Of a stretch of 64,000 bases of DNA, positions 8,247 through 17,152 are shown in pieces; position 1 is the first letter of the stretch, and every line of letters starts with the position of its first letter. The stretch lies in NCBI RefSeq assembly GCF_000016285.1, contig NC_011988.1, positions 1,219,188 through 1,283,187 of the forward strand, in the 5' to 3' direction. Source of the DNA: Allorhizobium ampelinum S4. GTDB lineage: Bacteria > Pseudomonadota > Alphaproteobacteria > Rhizobiales > Rhizobiaceae. The notes under the pieces were generated by a model. It was not told the DNA's origin and did not search any database. It worked only from the letters and a program-made list of their open reading frames with translations. The position numbers were made by a program, and so were the translations under genes.

Positions 8247-9445
8247 GCGCGCCGGGCCTCGGAATGTGTTGCTGTGCTATGAACGCATGTGCCAGCGATC
8301 CAGGTGGAAACCAGATCGAGTTGCGGAGTGAGCAACAGGAAGTCGGCGTCCTTGCCAGGCGCAAGCTGACCTTTCGTCTCGCATCCAATCGCCTCAGCTG
8401 GATAAAGCGACGCCATGTTCAACGCCTCCTCAAGCGATGCTTGGAGCTTTTCATGGACAAACCGAATGCAGGACAGCATATCGATATCGGCACCAGCAAG
8501 GGTTCCATCGGCTAAAGTCAACCGTCCGCCCTGGCGGAAGACCGGGCGACCATTCAGCATGAAGCCGGTTTCATCAGTGCCGATGCTCGACATGGCGTCG
8601 GTGACCAGGAAAATCCGGCCAGACCCGCGTTTGGCGCGAAGGGCAATGCCCATCGAGACCGGATCGACATGGAAACCGTCAGCGATAATCCCGCAGGACA
8701 GCGTTTCCGAAGCAAGGGCTGCTCCGACAAGGCCCGGTTCGCGATTGCCCATCTGGCTCATGGCATTGAACAAATGAGTGACGAGCGTCGCGCCCGCCTC
8801 GACATAGCCGCCAATCTGCGCGCAACTCGCATCCGTGTGGCCCAGGCTGATGTGATAACCCGCTGCTCGCAGGGTTTTCACCTGCTGCGGGGTAACGCTT
8901 TCTGGCGCAATGGTGATCAATGCAGTGCCAAATGTGCCAGCGGAGGCAATAAGCTTTGCCAGATCATCGTCGTTCATGGGGCGGATCAGGGCGGGATCAT
9001 GGGTGCCCTTGCGCGCCAGCGAAAGGTGCGGACCTTCGAGGTGAAGCCCCAGATAGCCGGGAATTTGCTCGGTCAGCGCTTGGCGGCCAAGGCTCAGAAC
9101 CTGATCGCGTAGGGCAGGATGGTCAGTAATCAATGTCGGTAATAGCGCAGTGGTGCCGAACCTTGCATGGGCGGCGCAAATCGTCCGGATACCATCAAGA
9201 TCCGGCTGGTTGTTCAGCAACACACCGCCGCCGCCATTGACTTGCAGATCGATAAAGCCAGGCACGACCAGAGCCGACCCTGCCTCGATCCTGGCAAGGC
9301 TAGCAGGCACGGCATTGTTGGAGACGATATCAGCGATTCGCCCCTGATCGACAATCAGGGCCTGATCGTCATGGAAACGCGTGCCGTCAAAGATCCGGCC
9401 GCCTGTCACAGCGAATGAGGAGGGAGCCGCAAGAGACGAGTTCAT
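8243..9445 (-). CDS. nagA: N-acetylglucosamine-6-phosphate deacetylase
   Basis: This 400-residue amidohydrolase removes acetate from N-acetylglucosamine-6-phosphate in the cytoplasm. The metal and substrate motifs are present in order: P-G-F-I-D-L-Q-V-N-G-G-G near residue 65, H-L-E-G-P-H near 135, S-L-G-H-T-D-A near 200, T-H-L-F-N-A-M near 220 and V-T-D-A-M with the catalytic Asp near 280. Length is typical. It overlaps nagB at the start and nagK at the end by four bases each, so the three are translated together. Confidence 0.95.
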   Translation of the reverse strand: MNSSLAAPSSFAVTGGRIFDGTRFHDDQALIVDQGRIADIVSNNAVPASLARIEAGSALVVPGFIDLQVNGGGGVLLNNQPDLDGIRTICAAHARFGTTALLPTLITDHPALRDQVLSLGRQALTEQIPGYLGLHLEGPHLSLARKGTHDPALIRPMNDDDLAKLIASAGTFGTALITIAPESVTPQQVKTLRAAGYHISLGHTDASCAQIGGYVEAGATLVTHLFNAMSQMGNREPGLVGAALASETLSCGIIADGFHVDPVSMGIALRAKRGSGRIFLVTDAMSSIGTDETGFMLNGRPVFRQGGRLTLADGTLAGADIDMLSCIRFVHEKLQASLEEALNMASLYPAEAIGCETKGQLAPGKDADFLLLTPQLDLVSTWIAGTCVHSTATHSEARRA

Positions 9446-10464
9446 CGGGTTTCCGTTACTTTCTTCAGAGCGGCTGGCTTGTCCGGATCAAGGCCACGGG
9501 CGCGCGATAGTGATTCCACCATGCCATAATAGGGTACAATCAATGCCAGCGCATCGGTCAGCGGATGGCCGGTTTCGATGAAGGACAAATGGTTGGCCTC
9601 CTTTGCCAAAGACGATGTCAGGAAAACAGACGCATTCTTGGCGGCAAGTCCATTGGCCGTCGCGGCGATAGAAGCCTCCGCCTTGTCGCGGGCGGCAAAG
9701 GCGATGATCGGGAAATTCGCAGACACCAGGGAGACCGGACCATGCAACACTTCAGCCGAAGAATAGGCCTCCGCATGCAGCTCAGATGTTTCCTTGCATT
9801 TCAGCGCCGCTTCGCAGGCAATCGCCAGTGTCGGGCCACGCCCGAGCATGTAGAGCGAATCGGCATCTTTCAGCACCTCCACCAATCCACTCCAATCCAG
9901 AGCCAGCGCTTTTTCAAGATGGGTGGGCAGGGCTTCGACTGCGGCTGCCAGGCGTGCGTTGTCGCTCCAGGCACTGATCAAGGACAGGCCAGCGACAATG
10001 GAATTGACGAAGGATTTTGTCGCCGCAACTGCAATTTCCGGTCCGGCTTGAATGTCGATGGCGATATCAGAGGCTGCGGCCAGCGGCGAAGAAATGGTAT
10101 TGAGCAGCGAAATTGTCGTTGCCCCACCGGCTACGGCGGATTTGGCGAGCGCCACGAGGTCCGGGCTGGCCCCGGATTGCGAGATTGCAAGTGCCGCCGC
10201 TCGATCCAGTTTCAGCGGTGCCTGATAAATCGAGGCGAGAGACGGGCCGAGCGAGGCGACGACGATCCCGAGTTCCAGTTCGACGGCATATTTCAGGAAA
10301 TGGGCGGCGTGGTCTGAAGAACCACGCGCAATAGTGACCAGCACCGCAGGATCGCGCTTGCGGAGTGCTGCACCCGCTTGTTCCAAACTCTCCCGGCTAT
10401 CGCTTAGCAGTCTACTGACCGCTTGCGGAATCTCGTTTATTTCCTGGCGCATAGTCGTCGTCAT
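9442..10464 (-). CDS. nagB: SIS-domain glucosamine-6-phosphate deaminase, NagB-II type
   Basis: This 340-residue protein has two SIS sugar-isomerase domains, like the isomerase half of GlmS but without the glutaminase half. The first domain contains I-A-R-G-S-S-D-H-A-A and the S-Q-S-G-A-S-P-D phosphosugar loop; the second contains L-G-R-G-P-T and the E-A-Y-S-S-A-E-V-L-H-G-P segment. Proteins of this build next to nagA and nagK (Shewanella-type NagB-II) convert glucosamine-6-phosphate to fructose-6-phosphate and ammonia and replace the unrelated NagB of enteric bacteria. AAGGAAAA lies upstream of the ATG at 10464. No classical NagB is seen in the window, which supports the role. Confidence 0.88.
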   Translation of the reverse strand: MTTTMRQEINEIPQAVSRLLSDSRESLEQAGAALRKRDPAVLVTIARGSSDHAAHFLKYAVELELGIVVASLGPSLASIYQAPLKLDRAAALAISQSGASPDLVALAKSAVAGGATTISLLNTISSPLAAASDIAIDIQAGPEIAVAATKSFVNSIVAGLSLISAWSDNARLAAAVEALPTHLEKALALDWSGLVEVLKDADSLYMLGRGPTLAIACEAALKCKETSELHAEAYSSAEVLHGPVSLVSANFPIIAFAARDKAEASIAATANGLAAKNASVFLTSSLAKEANHLSFIETGHPLTDALALIVPYYGMVESLSRARGLDPDKPAALKKVTETR

Positions 10465-10492
10465 CGTATTTTCCTTATCCTGCGGCTTCCGA

Positions 10493-11245
10493 TCAGGAGC
10501 CGATGGTCAATTCAGCAACCAGGTCATAGGCATCGCTGCGGTATAGCGCGCGCGACACTTCCATCACCCGGCCTGTATCCAGATAGGCGATTCGCTGCAC
10601 CGAAAGCGCGGCAGAACCCGGCGGCATGCCGAGCAGTTTGGCATCTTCATCCGTCAATATGACCGCCGAAATGCGTTGATTGGCGCGCACGGGTCTAATC
10701 CCGACACTGCCAAGTGCCGCATAGAGAGAGTTCTCGACGCGAGAGGGATCCGGCAGCAGATCATCCGGCAGATTGGTACGTTCCAGCGCAATCGGCATGT
10801 CGCTGGCGGTGCGTAGCCGCACCAGCCGTGCTACTCGGGCGGTGCCGGAAAGCCCAAGCGCCATGGTTTCTTCCGGGGTTGGCAAGAACAAGCCGCGCTC
10901 CAGCCAACGTGAACCGCTGACCATGCCACGCCGGGCCATATCCTCGGTAAAGGATGTCAGCCGTGTCAGCGGTTGCTGCATGCGCTTGACTGGCTTGACG
11001 ACAAAGGTTCCAGCACCTCGGCGCCGAACCAGAAGACCTTCAGCAACAAGGTCGTCTATTGCCTTGCGTACCGTGACGCGGCTGATACCTGCGGACTCGG
11101 CAATGTCGCGCTCCGCAGGCAGGGCGTCGCCATGCTTAAGCTGTCCAGCTTCGACGGCATCCTCGATCAGCGTCTTTAACTTGATATAAAGCGGGCCGCC
11201 CCGGCTGGATTGCAGGCTCGCAAAAGCAAGCACATCCGTCTGCAT
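10493..11245 (-). CDS. nagR: GntR/HutC family repressor of the nag genes
   Basis: This 250-residue regulator has an N-terminal winged helix (about residues 15-80, with L-P-A-E-R-D-I-A-E-S-A-G-I-S-R-V-T-V-R-K) and a C-terminal UTRA ligand domain, as in NagR/YvoA and DasR, which sense amino-sugar phosphates. The ATG at 11245 was preferred over an upstream extension because GGGGAA precedes it and the family start fits. It leads the nagB-nagA-nagK operon with 28 bp to nagB and is probably autoregulated. The intergenic region upstream holds several TTGGTAT-type sites that would suit it and that also face the divergent transporter operon. Confidence 0.85.
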   Translation of the reverse strand: MQTDVLAFASLQSSRGGPLYIKLKTLIEDAVEAGQLKHGDALPAERDIAESAGISRVTVRKAIDDLVAEGLLVRRRGAGTFVVKPVKRMQQPLTRLTSFTEDMARRGMVSGSRWLERGLFLPTPEETMALGLSGTARVARLVRLRTASDMPIALERTNLPDDLLPDPSRVENSLYAALGSVGIRPVRANQRISAVILTDEDAKLLGMPPGSAALSVQRIAYLDTGRVMEVSRALYRSDAYDLVAELTIGS

Positions 11246-11296
11246 GTCACGTTCCCCGTATCCTAGCCGAATGCTGATGGTTATTTTTTGATTAGA

Positions 11297-11339
11297 GTAC
11301 CAAGGCAATACCAATTTGGCAATAATGTTTCATTGGTCT
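11297..11339. promoter_or_regulatory. Candidate NagR operator cluster
   Basis: TTGGTAC and TTGGTATTG occur back to back on the minus strand (11297-11303, 11306-11314), overlapping the palindrome CCAATTTGG (11311-11319); TTGGTCT follows on the plus strand (11333-11339). NagR/DasR-family operators have TGGTAT or TGGTCT half-sites. The cluster lies 52-94 bp upstream of the nagR start. Confidence 0.5.
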
Positions 11340-11440
11340 TCTCAAAGTTCAGGGTAGCAGTGCAAATTGTGCTGAAAAAACAGATATTTCCCTCAAAAAA
11401 TAGGGGAAATTATCATTCAGTCTGGACGATTGGCATTTTT

Positions 11441-11448
11441 TTGGTATT
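11441..11448 (+). promoter_or_regulatory. Candidate NagR half-site facing the transporter operon
   Basis: TTGGTATT here repeats the motif found upstream of nagR, about 230 bp before the Gfo/Idh start. A single half-site is weak evidence alone; its match to the cluster on the other side is what makes it notable. Confidence 0.35.
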
Positions 11449-11676
11449 ATTCATTAACAAGAATAAATAAATGGAACAATCGTGCATAGCTCGTTGAACC
11501 CAATGTTCCAGGGCGCGCGCGGAATTGATGATGTCGCTGTGAATGATTTGGGGTGGTCTCGCTGATTGTGAAAATAAATTTCACGACCCTGCGGAGAATT
11601 GCTTTCTCTATTGACGAAACCGCCAAAAATTCGCAGTCTCAAGAAAATAAATTACGTGAACGGGGAAAGTTCCAGC

Positions 11677-12858
11677 ATGAAAGTCGCCATTATCGGGCTT
11701 GGTTTCCGGCTTGGTTATCTCGGTCGAGTGCTCAGTGAGATCGATCCGTCTTTCGAGATTGTCGGCTATGTCGATCCTGATCCGGCAGGCCTGCCTGGAT
11801 TGGTTGAGGCAGGTGTATCGCCAGGCAAAGCATATGAAACACCGGAACAGCTGATTGCCGGGGGCGGCTTCGATCTGCTGATGATCGGTTCGCCCAATCA
11901 CCTGCATATCCAGCATATCCGGTTAGGACTTGAAGCCGGACTGACAGTCTTTACCGAAAAGCCCATCGTGATTTCCATCCAAGAAAGTCTCGAACTCGCT
12001 TCGCTTCTGCATACCTATGGTCATGACCGGTTGTTGGTTGGTCTCGTTCTTCGTTATTCGCCGCTCTACCGCGATTTGCGCCAAGCGCAGGCGGATGGCC
12101 TGCTTGGCAATGTCGTTTCCATCGAGGCGTCGGAACATATCGAGCCTTATCATGGTGCGTTCTTCATGCGCGATTGGCGCCGTTATGGGCGCTATACCGG
12201 CGGCTTCATGCTGGAGAAATGCTGCCACGACCTTGATCTTTACAATGGTGTGGTGGGTGCGCGGCCGCGTTTCGTTGCCAGTTTCGGTGGCCGCAAGAGC
12301 TTTATTCCGGAAAATGCACCGGAGCAGGATGGCGTCAACGACATGGAAGTCTACCACCGCAAACCAAGCGGTTGGTTGGGCTCCGACAAGGTCTTTGATA
12401 GCGATGCCGACATTATCGATTATCAGACGGCGATCATTGAATATGAGAATGGCGTGGCAATGACGTTTCACACCAACCTCAATGTGCCCGATCAGTTTCG
12501 CCGGTTCTGCGTGATCGGCTCGAAGGGCATGGCTGAGGGTGATTTCGTACGTGGCTTCCTAGATGTCCACAATGCTCGCAACAATGACAAGCTCATTGCC
12601 AAGACCTATAGTGCGCCTTCCGAGAAGTCACAGCATTACGGCGCCGACGAACAAATGGCAGCCGACGTGCTGGCCTTTATCGAAACCGGAGCGAAGCAAC
12701 CGGTTTCGGCTCTCGACGCCATTGAGGCGGGCATTTTGGCCCTGGCGCTGGATCAGGCCCGAGCTGAGCGTAAAGTGGTGGACCTCGCGCCTGTCTGGGC
12801 GCGTTATGATGCCTGCCTGCATGGCAAGGCGTCCGCCGCCCCTGCAAAGTCGGCATAG
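11677..12858 (+). CDS. Gfo/Idh/MocA family NAD(P)-dependent oxidoreductase
   Basis: This 393-residue protein begins with a Rossmann nucleotide-binding motif (K-V-A-I-I-G-L-G-F) and carries the family E-K-P signature (T-V-F-T-E-K-P) near residue 95, followed by the alpha/beta substrate domain. Family members oxidise or reduce sugars and inositols, or act as glycosidases through a redox step. The ATG at 11677 has GGGGAAAG upstream. It leads an operon with a CUT1 sugar importer, so it probably modifies the imported sugar inside the cell. The substrate is not known; a keto-sugar or amino-sugar derivative is inferred from the nag neighbours. Confidence 0.85.
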   Translation: MKVAIIGLGFRLGYLGRVLSEIDPSFEIVGYVDPDPAGLPGLVEAGVSPGKAYETPEQLIAGGGFDLLMIGSPNHLHIQHIRLGLEAGLTVFTEKPIVISIQESLELASLLHTYGHDRLLVGLVLRYSPLYRDLRQAQADGLLGNVVSIEASEHIEPYHGAFFMRDWRRYGRYTGGFMLEKCCHDLDLYNGVVGARPRFVASFGGRKSFIPENAPEQDGVNDMEVYHRKPSGWLGSDKVFDSDADIIDYQTAIIEYENGVAMTFHTNLNVPDQFRRFCVIGSKGMAEGDFVRGFLDVHNARNNDKLIAKTYSAPSEKSQHYGADEQMAADVLAFIETGAKQPVSALDAIEAGILALALDQARAERKVVDLAPVWARYDACLHGKASAAPAKSA

Positions 12859-12861
12859 GGG

Positions 12862-13752
12862 ATGGTCATGGAGGCGAAACGCAGAGCTGTTTTCTTCGCC
12901 TGGTGCCTGCTGTTACCGGCAACCATCTATATCGCCATCATCGTTGCCTATCCGCTGGTCGATACCTTTATCCTGTCTTTCACCGATGCGTCGTTGAAAC
13001 GGGTGACGAATTGGGTCGGCTGGGATAATTACAACAAGATTTTCAACGCCACCTTCGCGGACGTCATTATCCGCACCTTCGTGTGGACGTTCTTCTCCGT
13101 GCTGTTCAAGATGATTATCGGCACGTTCGGCGCGACGCTTCTGAACACCGCTGTGCCGGGGCGAACCTTGTTTCGCATCCTGACCATGCCGCCCTGGATC
13201 GTGCCGATGGCGATTGGCATCTTCATGTGGGGCTGGATGTATAACGGCCAGTTCGGGATGATTTCCGGCATGTTGCAGAGGGTGGGCCTGGTCGATGGTC
13301 CAGTTGCCTTCCTCGCGTATGGATCAACGGCGTTCTGGGCGACGATTTTTACCGATGTATGGATCGGCGTGCCAATGGTGACGCTTTATCTGCTGGCGGC
13401 AATGCAGGCGATCCCGCAGGATCTGCACGAGGCGGCTTGGACGGACGGGGCCGGGCGGTTTTACCGGTTCCGCCGCATCACCCTGCCGCTGCTGATGCCA
13501 GCGATGATTACCATGTCGATGATTTCGCTGATCTCGACCTTCAATTCCTTCGATATCATCTGGATATTGACGCGCGGTGGCCCAAGCGGCGGCACGACGA
13601 CGATGATTATCGATACCTACAAGACGGCAATTGGGTCGTACAAATACGGTGAAGGGGCGGCGCGCGCTGTGCTGATCTGCATCTTCCTGTCGATCTTCAG
13701 CTATTTCTACTTCCGCGTCACCAGCCGCCTTTCGCAGGAGCATTCCCGATGA
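12862..13752 (+). CDS. Sugar ABC transporter permease (MalF type)
   Basis: This 296-residue inner-membrane subunit has about six hydrophobic segments and the coupling-loop motif E-A-A-W-T-D-G-A-G near residue 190, which contacts the ATPase. With the next three genes it forms a CUT1 importer for oligosaccharides or glycerol-phosphate-like substrates. It starts 3 bp after the oxidoreductase stop with AGGGG as ribosome site and overlaps the second permease by four bases. Confidence 0.92.
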   Translation: MVMEAKRRAVFFAWCLLLPATIYIAIIVAYPLVDTFILSFTDASLKRVTNWVGWDNYNKIFNATFADVIIRTFVWTFFSVLFKMIIGTFGATLLNTAVPGRTLFRILTMPPWIVPMAIGIFMWGWMYNGQFGMISGMLQRVGLVDGPVAFLAYGSTAFWATIFTDVWIGVPMVTLYLLAAMQAIPQDLHEAAWTDGAGRFYRFRRITLPLLMPAMITMSMISLISTFNSFDIIWILTRGGPSGGTTTMIIDTYKTAIGSYKYGEGAARAVLICIFLSIFSYFYFRVTSRLSQEHSR

Positions 13753-14609
13753 GCACCAACAGGCAGGCGATGATCAATCGCTACAAATGGTACGAAATCA
13801 TCGGCATCTATTGCGGTGTCGCGGTGTTTCTCACCTTCGTGCTGGCACCTTTCGTGGAAGGGTTCCTGGTGTCACTGAAGCCGCTCAGCCAGCTGTTTTC
13901 GTCACCTTATCGGTTTTGGCCGGAAAATGGTTCATTCGAAGCCTACCGCACCATGTGGGACCATGTTCCGGGCTTTGGCCGCTATATCTTCAATTCCTTC
14001 TTTATCTCGATCACGGCAACGGTGGTGGTTCTGCTGCTCGTCGTCCCGGCAGCCTATGCCTTTGCCCGCTTCGAATTCCGCGGCAGGGGCGTGTTGCTGG
14101 GAACCTTCCTTGCCGTCAACATGTTTTCAGGCGCGGTCCTGCTCATTCCGATCTTTCGGCTGATGCGGATTTCAGGAATGCTGAACACCTATTTCGCGCT
14201 GATCGTGCCGCTGATCGCCTTCCTGATCCCGACCGCCATCTGGTTGCTGAGAACCTATATGATGCGGATTCCACGGGAGCTTGAGGAAGCGGCTTATGTG
14301 GATGGGGCAAGCTACTTCTACACATTTCGGCGCGTCGTTCTGCCGCTTGCCATGCCAGGGATTGCCGTCGTCGGCATCACCACCTTCATTACCGCCTATG
14401 CGCAGCATTTCATCTTCGCGCTGACCTTCAACTCGAAGACGGAATACATGCCACTGCCGATTGGCCTGTTTGCTTATTTTGGCCGTCAGGAAGTGATCTG
14501 GAACGAGTTGATGGCCGCAAGCTTCGTCGGTATTGCGCCGGCGATGATCATGATCTTCTTCCTGCAACGCTATCTGGTCAGTGGCCTGACGGCGGGTGCA
14601 GTCAAGTAG
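13749..14609 (+). CDS. Sugar ABC transporter permease (MalG type)
   Basis: This 286-residue partner permease has six predicted membrane segments and the coupling motif E-E-A-A-Y-V-D-G-A-S. The ATG overlaps the stop of the first permease (ATGA), so the two are coupled and expected in a 1:1 complex. It belongs to the CUT1 subfamily. Confidence 0.92.
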   Translation: MSTNRQAMINRYKWYEIIGIYCGVAVFLTFVLAPFVEGFLVSLKPLSQLFSSPYRFWPENGSFEAYRTMWDHVPGFGRYIFNSFFISITATVVVLLLVVPAAYAFARFEFRGRGVLLGTFLAVNMFSGAVLLIPIFRLMRISGMLNTYFALIVPLIAFLIPTAIWLLRTYMMRIPRELEEAAYVDGASYFYTFRRVVLPLAMPGIAVVGITTFITAYAQHFIFALTFNSKTEYMPLPIGLFAYFGRQEVIWNELMAASFVGIAPAMIMIFFLQRYLVSGLTAGAVK

Positions 14610-14665
14610 GCAACCGGTTTCGAAACGACCAAGACACGTTTAATGTCAACAAAGGGGAACCATCG

Positions 14666-15889
14666 ATGAAAAATACGTTGACCATCATGGCGGGCGCGCT
14701 GGCGCTGCTGGCAAGCTCGGCTCTGTCGAGTTTTGCGGCGGATAAGGAAATCAGCTGGATCTATTGCGGCGACAAGATCGACCCGATCCATGAGAAATAT
14801 ATCAAGGTCTGGGAAGGCAAAAACCCGGGCTGGAAGATTGCGCCTGAAGTGGTTGGCTGGGAACAGTGCCAGGACAAGGCAACCACTTTGGCTGCCGCCG
14901 GGACGCCGGTTGCCATGGCTTATGTTGGTTCGCGCACATTGAAGGAGTTCGCCGAGAACGACCTGATCGTCAAGGTGCCGATGACGGATGCCGAAAAGAA
15001 GAGCTATTATCCGAACATCGTCGATACCGTAACTTTCGACGATACCCAGTGGGGCGTGCCGATTGCCTTCTCCACCAAGGCGCTGTTCTGGAACAAGGAT
15101 CTGTTCAAGAAGGCCGGTCTTGACCCGGAAACCCCACCGAAGACCTGGGCTGAGGAAATTGCCTTTGCCAAGCAGATCAAGGAAAAGACCGGAATTGCCG
15201 GTTACGGCATGCCTGCCAAGACGTTCGACAACACCATGCACCAGTTCATGCATTGGGTGTATACCAATAACGGTCAGGTGATGAACAAGGACGGCAAGAT
15301 CGTCATGGACAGCCCGGAAGTGCTGGCAGCGCTTCAGGCCTATAAGGACATTGCTCCCTATTCGGTTGAAGGGGCAACTGCCTACGAGCAAAACGAAATC
15401 CGCGCCATCTTTCTCGACGGCAAGGCAGGGATGATCCAGAACAGCACGGGTGCGGCCTATCGCTTGCTGAAGACCGACATCCACTGGGGCGTGACGACCT
15501 TGCCACTTGGTCCTTCGGCCAAGGGCCCCGGCACGCTGTTGATCACCGATAGCCTGGCGATCTTCAAGGGCTCCGGTGTCGAGGACAAGGCAACGGAATT
15601 TGCCAAATACATTACCTCGCCGGAACCGCAGGAAGAATACGAACTGACGACCGATTCCGGCCTGACGCCGCTTCGTCCTTCCGCTAAGGTTGAGCAGTTG
15701 ATCAAGGATAAGCCTTACTGGAAGCCGTTCATTGATGGTATCGCCTTCGGTGGTCCTGAGCCTTTGTTCAAGGATTACAAGGGTTTCCAGAATGTGATGA
15801 TCGAAATGGTCCAGTCTGTTGTCACTGGTAAGGCCGAGCCTGCTGAGGCCTTGAAAAAGGCGTCGGCTGCTATCGACCAGTACAAGTAA
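14666..15889 (+). CDS. Extracellular sugar-binding protein of the CUT1 importer
   Basis: This 407-residue periplasmic protein has a Sec signal peptide of about 25 residues ending near S-S-F-A-A. The body is a cluster-1 (MalE-like) solute-binding protein with W-G-V-P-I-A-F and F-W-N-K-D-L-F-K-K-A-G-L segments. AAAGGGGAAC gives a strong ribosome site. It should deliver a sugar, probably an N-acetylglucosamine-containing mono- or oligosaccharide given the nag neighbours, to the two permeases upstream. A terminator follows at once, which would make this gene more abundant than the ATPase gene beyond it. Confidence 0.92.
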   Translation: MKNTLTIMAGALALLASSALSSFAADKEISWIYCGDKIDPIHEKYIKVWEGKNPGWKIAPEVVGWEQCQDKATTLAAAGTPVAMAYVGSRTLKEFAENDLIVKVPMTDAEKKSYYPNIVDTVTFDDTQWGVPIAFSTKALFWNKDLFKKAGLDPETPPKTWAEEIAFAKQIKEKTGIAGYGMPAKTFDNTMHQFMHWVYTNNGQVMNKDGKIVMDSPEVLAALQAYKDIAPYSVEGATAYEQNEIRAIFLDGKAGMIQNSTGAAYRLLKTDIHWGVTTLPLGPSAKGPGTLLITDSLAIFKGSGVEDKATEFAKYITSPEPQEEYELTTDSGLTPLRPSAKVEQLIKDKPYWKPFIDGIAFGGPEPLFKDYKGFQNVMIEMVQSVVTGKAEPAEALKKASAAIDQYK

Positions 15890-15900
15890 ACATCGGGGCT

Positions 15901-15936
15901 CCGGCTGCGGATCATCTTGGTTCGCAGCCGGTTTTT
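15901..15936 (+). terminator. Terminator/attenuator between binding protein and ATPase genes
   Basis: Perfect 9-bp arms CCGGCTGCG and CGCAGCCGG with a 13-base loop are followed by TTTTTG. It lies inside the operon, 12 bases after the binding-protein stop, so it probably trims read-through into the ATPase gene. Confidence 0.8.
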
Positions 15937-15992
15937 GTTTGGAATTTCGCCGGTCGCCTCTTGGTCGCCGGTTGGTATGGAGACGCAGCGCG

Positions 15993-17126
15993 GTGGGCCA
16001 GCTTTATCTCAACAAAGTCGTCAAATCCTTTGGCCATTTCGATGTCATCAAGGGCGTCTCGCTCGACATCAAGGACGGCGAATTCATGGTCTTCGTCGGC
16101 CCATCCGGCTGTGGCAAGTCCACGCTGCTTCGGATGATTGCCGGACTGGACGATACGACCAGCGGCGATATCGTCATCGATGGAGCTCGGGTCAATGCGC
16201 TGCCGCCGGTTGAGCGCGGCATTGCCATGGTGTTCCAGTCCTATGCGCTCTATCCGCATATGACGGTGTTTGAAAATATCGCTTTTCCGTTGCGGGTCGA
16301 GAAAATGCCCGAAGCGCAGATCCGTGAAAAGATCGACGCAGTGGCTAAGGTTTTGCAGCTAGACCAGCGCTTGCAGCAGAAGCCGGGCCAGCTTTCCGGC
16401 GGTCAGCGGCAGCGTGTGGCGATTGGTCGGGCCATCGTGCGCGAGCCGAAGATTTTCTTGTTCGATGAACCGCTTTCCAACCTCGACGCCGCCTTACGTG
16501 CCGATATGCGCATCGAACTGACCCGGCTGCACCGGCAGTTGAAGGCAACGATGATCTACGTCACCCACGACCAGATCGAAGCGATGACCATGGCTGACCG
16601 AATCGTCGTGTTGCATGGTGGTCATATTGCCCAGGTAGGGGCACCTCTGGAGCTTTACCACAAACCGCAAAACCTGTTTGTTGCCGGTTTTATCGGCAAT
16701 CCGAAGATGAATTTTGTGCCGGTCAGCTGTAAGGGCGTTGGACCCAATGGTGTTACCGTCGCCTATGAAGGCCGAATGGTGACCATCCCGGTGACCGGAC
16801 GTCCCGATATGCTGGGTCAGGAGCTGACGCTTGGCATTCGCCCAGAACATCTGGCGCTCGGCAAAGGTGATTTTTCCATCACTGTGACACCCAGTGTCGT
16901 TGAGCGGCTCGGTGCCAGCACAATCGCCTATGCGTCTTTAGCGAATGGTGAACCTTATTGTGCAGTCTTCCCCGGATCTGCACCTGTTCAGCCAGATCAG
17001 CCCATGACAACGGCGATCAAGGTCAGCGATTGTCATCTGTTCGATGCCGATGGTGAGGCGCTGGAACGCCATATCAATTGGCAGGCGGAAACGCTGCCGG
17101 ATGCGCTGAAGGCGGTTCAGGAATAA
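15993..17126 (+). CDS. Sugar ABC transporter ATPase (UgpC/MsmK type)
   Basis: This 377-residue ATPase energises the CUT1 importer. Walker A G-P-S-G-C-G-K-S-T is near residue 37, the Q-loop is in V-F-Q-S-Y-A-L-Y-P, the signature L-S-G-G-Q-R-Q-R near 136 and Walker B I-F-L-F-D-E-P-L-S-N-L-D after it. A C-terminal regulatory OB-fold (TOBE) domain follows. The GTG at 15993 was chosen because it gives the family N-terminus (G-Q-L-Y-L-N-K-V) and GGAG lies upstream; the frame is open further 5' without similarity. Family ATPases are sometimes shared by several importers. Confidence 0.9.
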   Translation: MGQLYLNKVVKSFGHFDVIKGVSLDIKDGEFMVFVGPSGCGKSTLLRMIAGLDDTTSGDIVIDGARVNALPPVERGIAMVFQSYALYPHMTVFENIAFPLRVEKMPEAQIREKIDAVAKVLQLDQRLQQKPGQLSGGQRQRVAIGRAIVREPKIFLFDEPLSNLDAALRADMRIELTRLHRQLKATMIYVTHDQIEAMTMADRIVVLHGGHIAQVGAPLELYHKPQNLFVAGFIGNPKMNFVPVSCKGVGPNGVTVAYEGRMVTIPVTGRPDMLGQELTLGIRPEHLALGKGDFSITVTPSVVERLGASTIAYASLANGEPYCAVFPGSAPVQPDQPMTTAIKVSDCHLFDADGEALERHINWQAETLPDALKAVQE

Positions 17127-17152
17127 GTACAGGCGAATAGGCGGAAGCGCGG

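Larger units (their letters stand above)
11246..11676. other. 431-bp divergent control region between nagR and the sugar-uptake operon
   Basis: No supported gene. AT-rich. It holds at least four copies of TTGGTA/TTGGTC in both orientations (11297-11303 and 11306-11314 on the minus strand, 11333-11339 and 11441-11448 on the plus strand), a CCAATTTGG palindrome at 11311-11319 and several A/T runs. It must contain the promoters of both divergent operons; no promoter was assigned with confidence. Confidence 0.6.

Noticed and set aside
14570..15484. 304-codon minus-strand frame opposite the sugar-binding protein
   Set aside because: Antisense shadow; the plus strand has the signal peptide and family segments.
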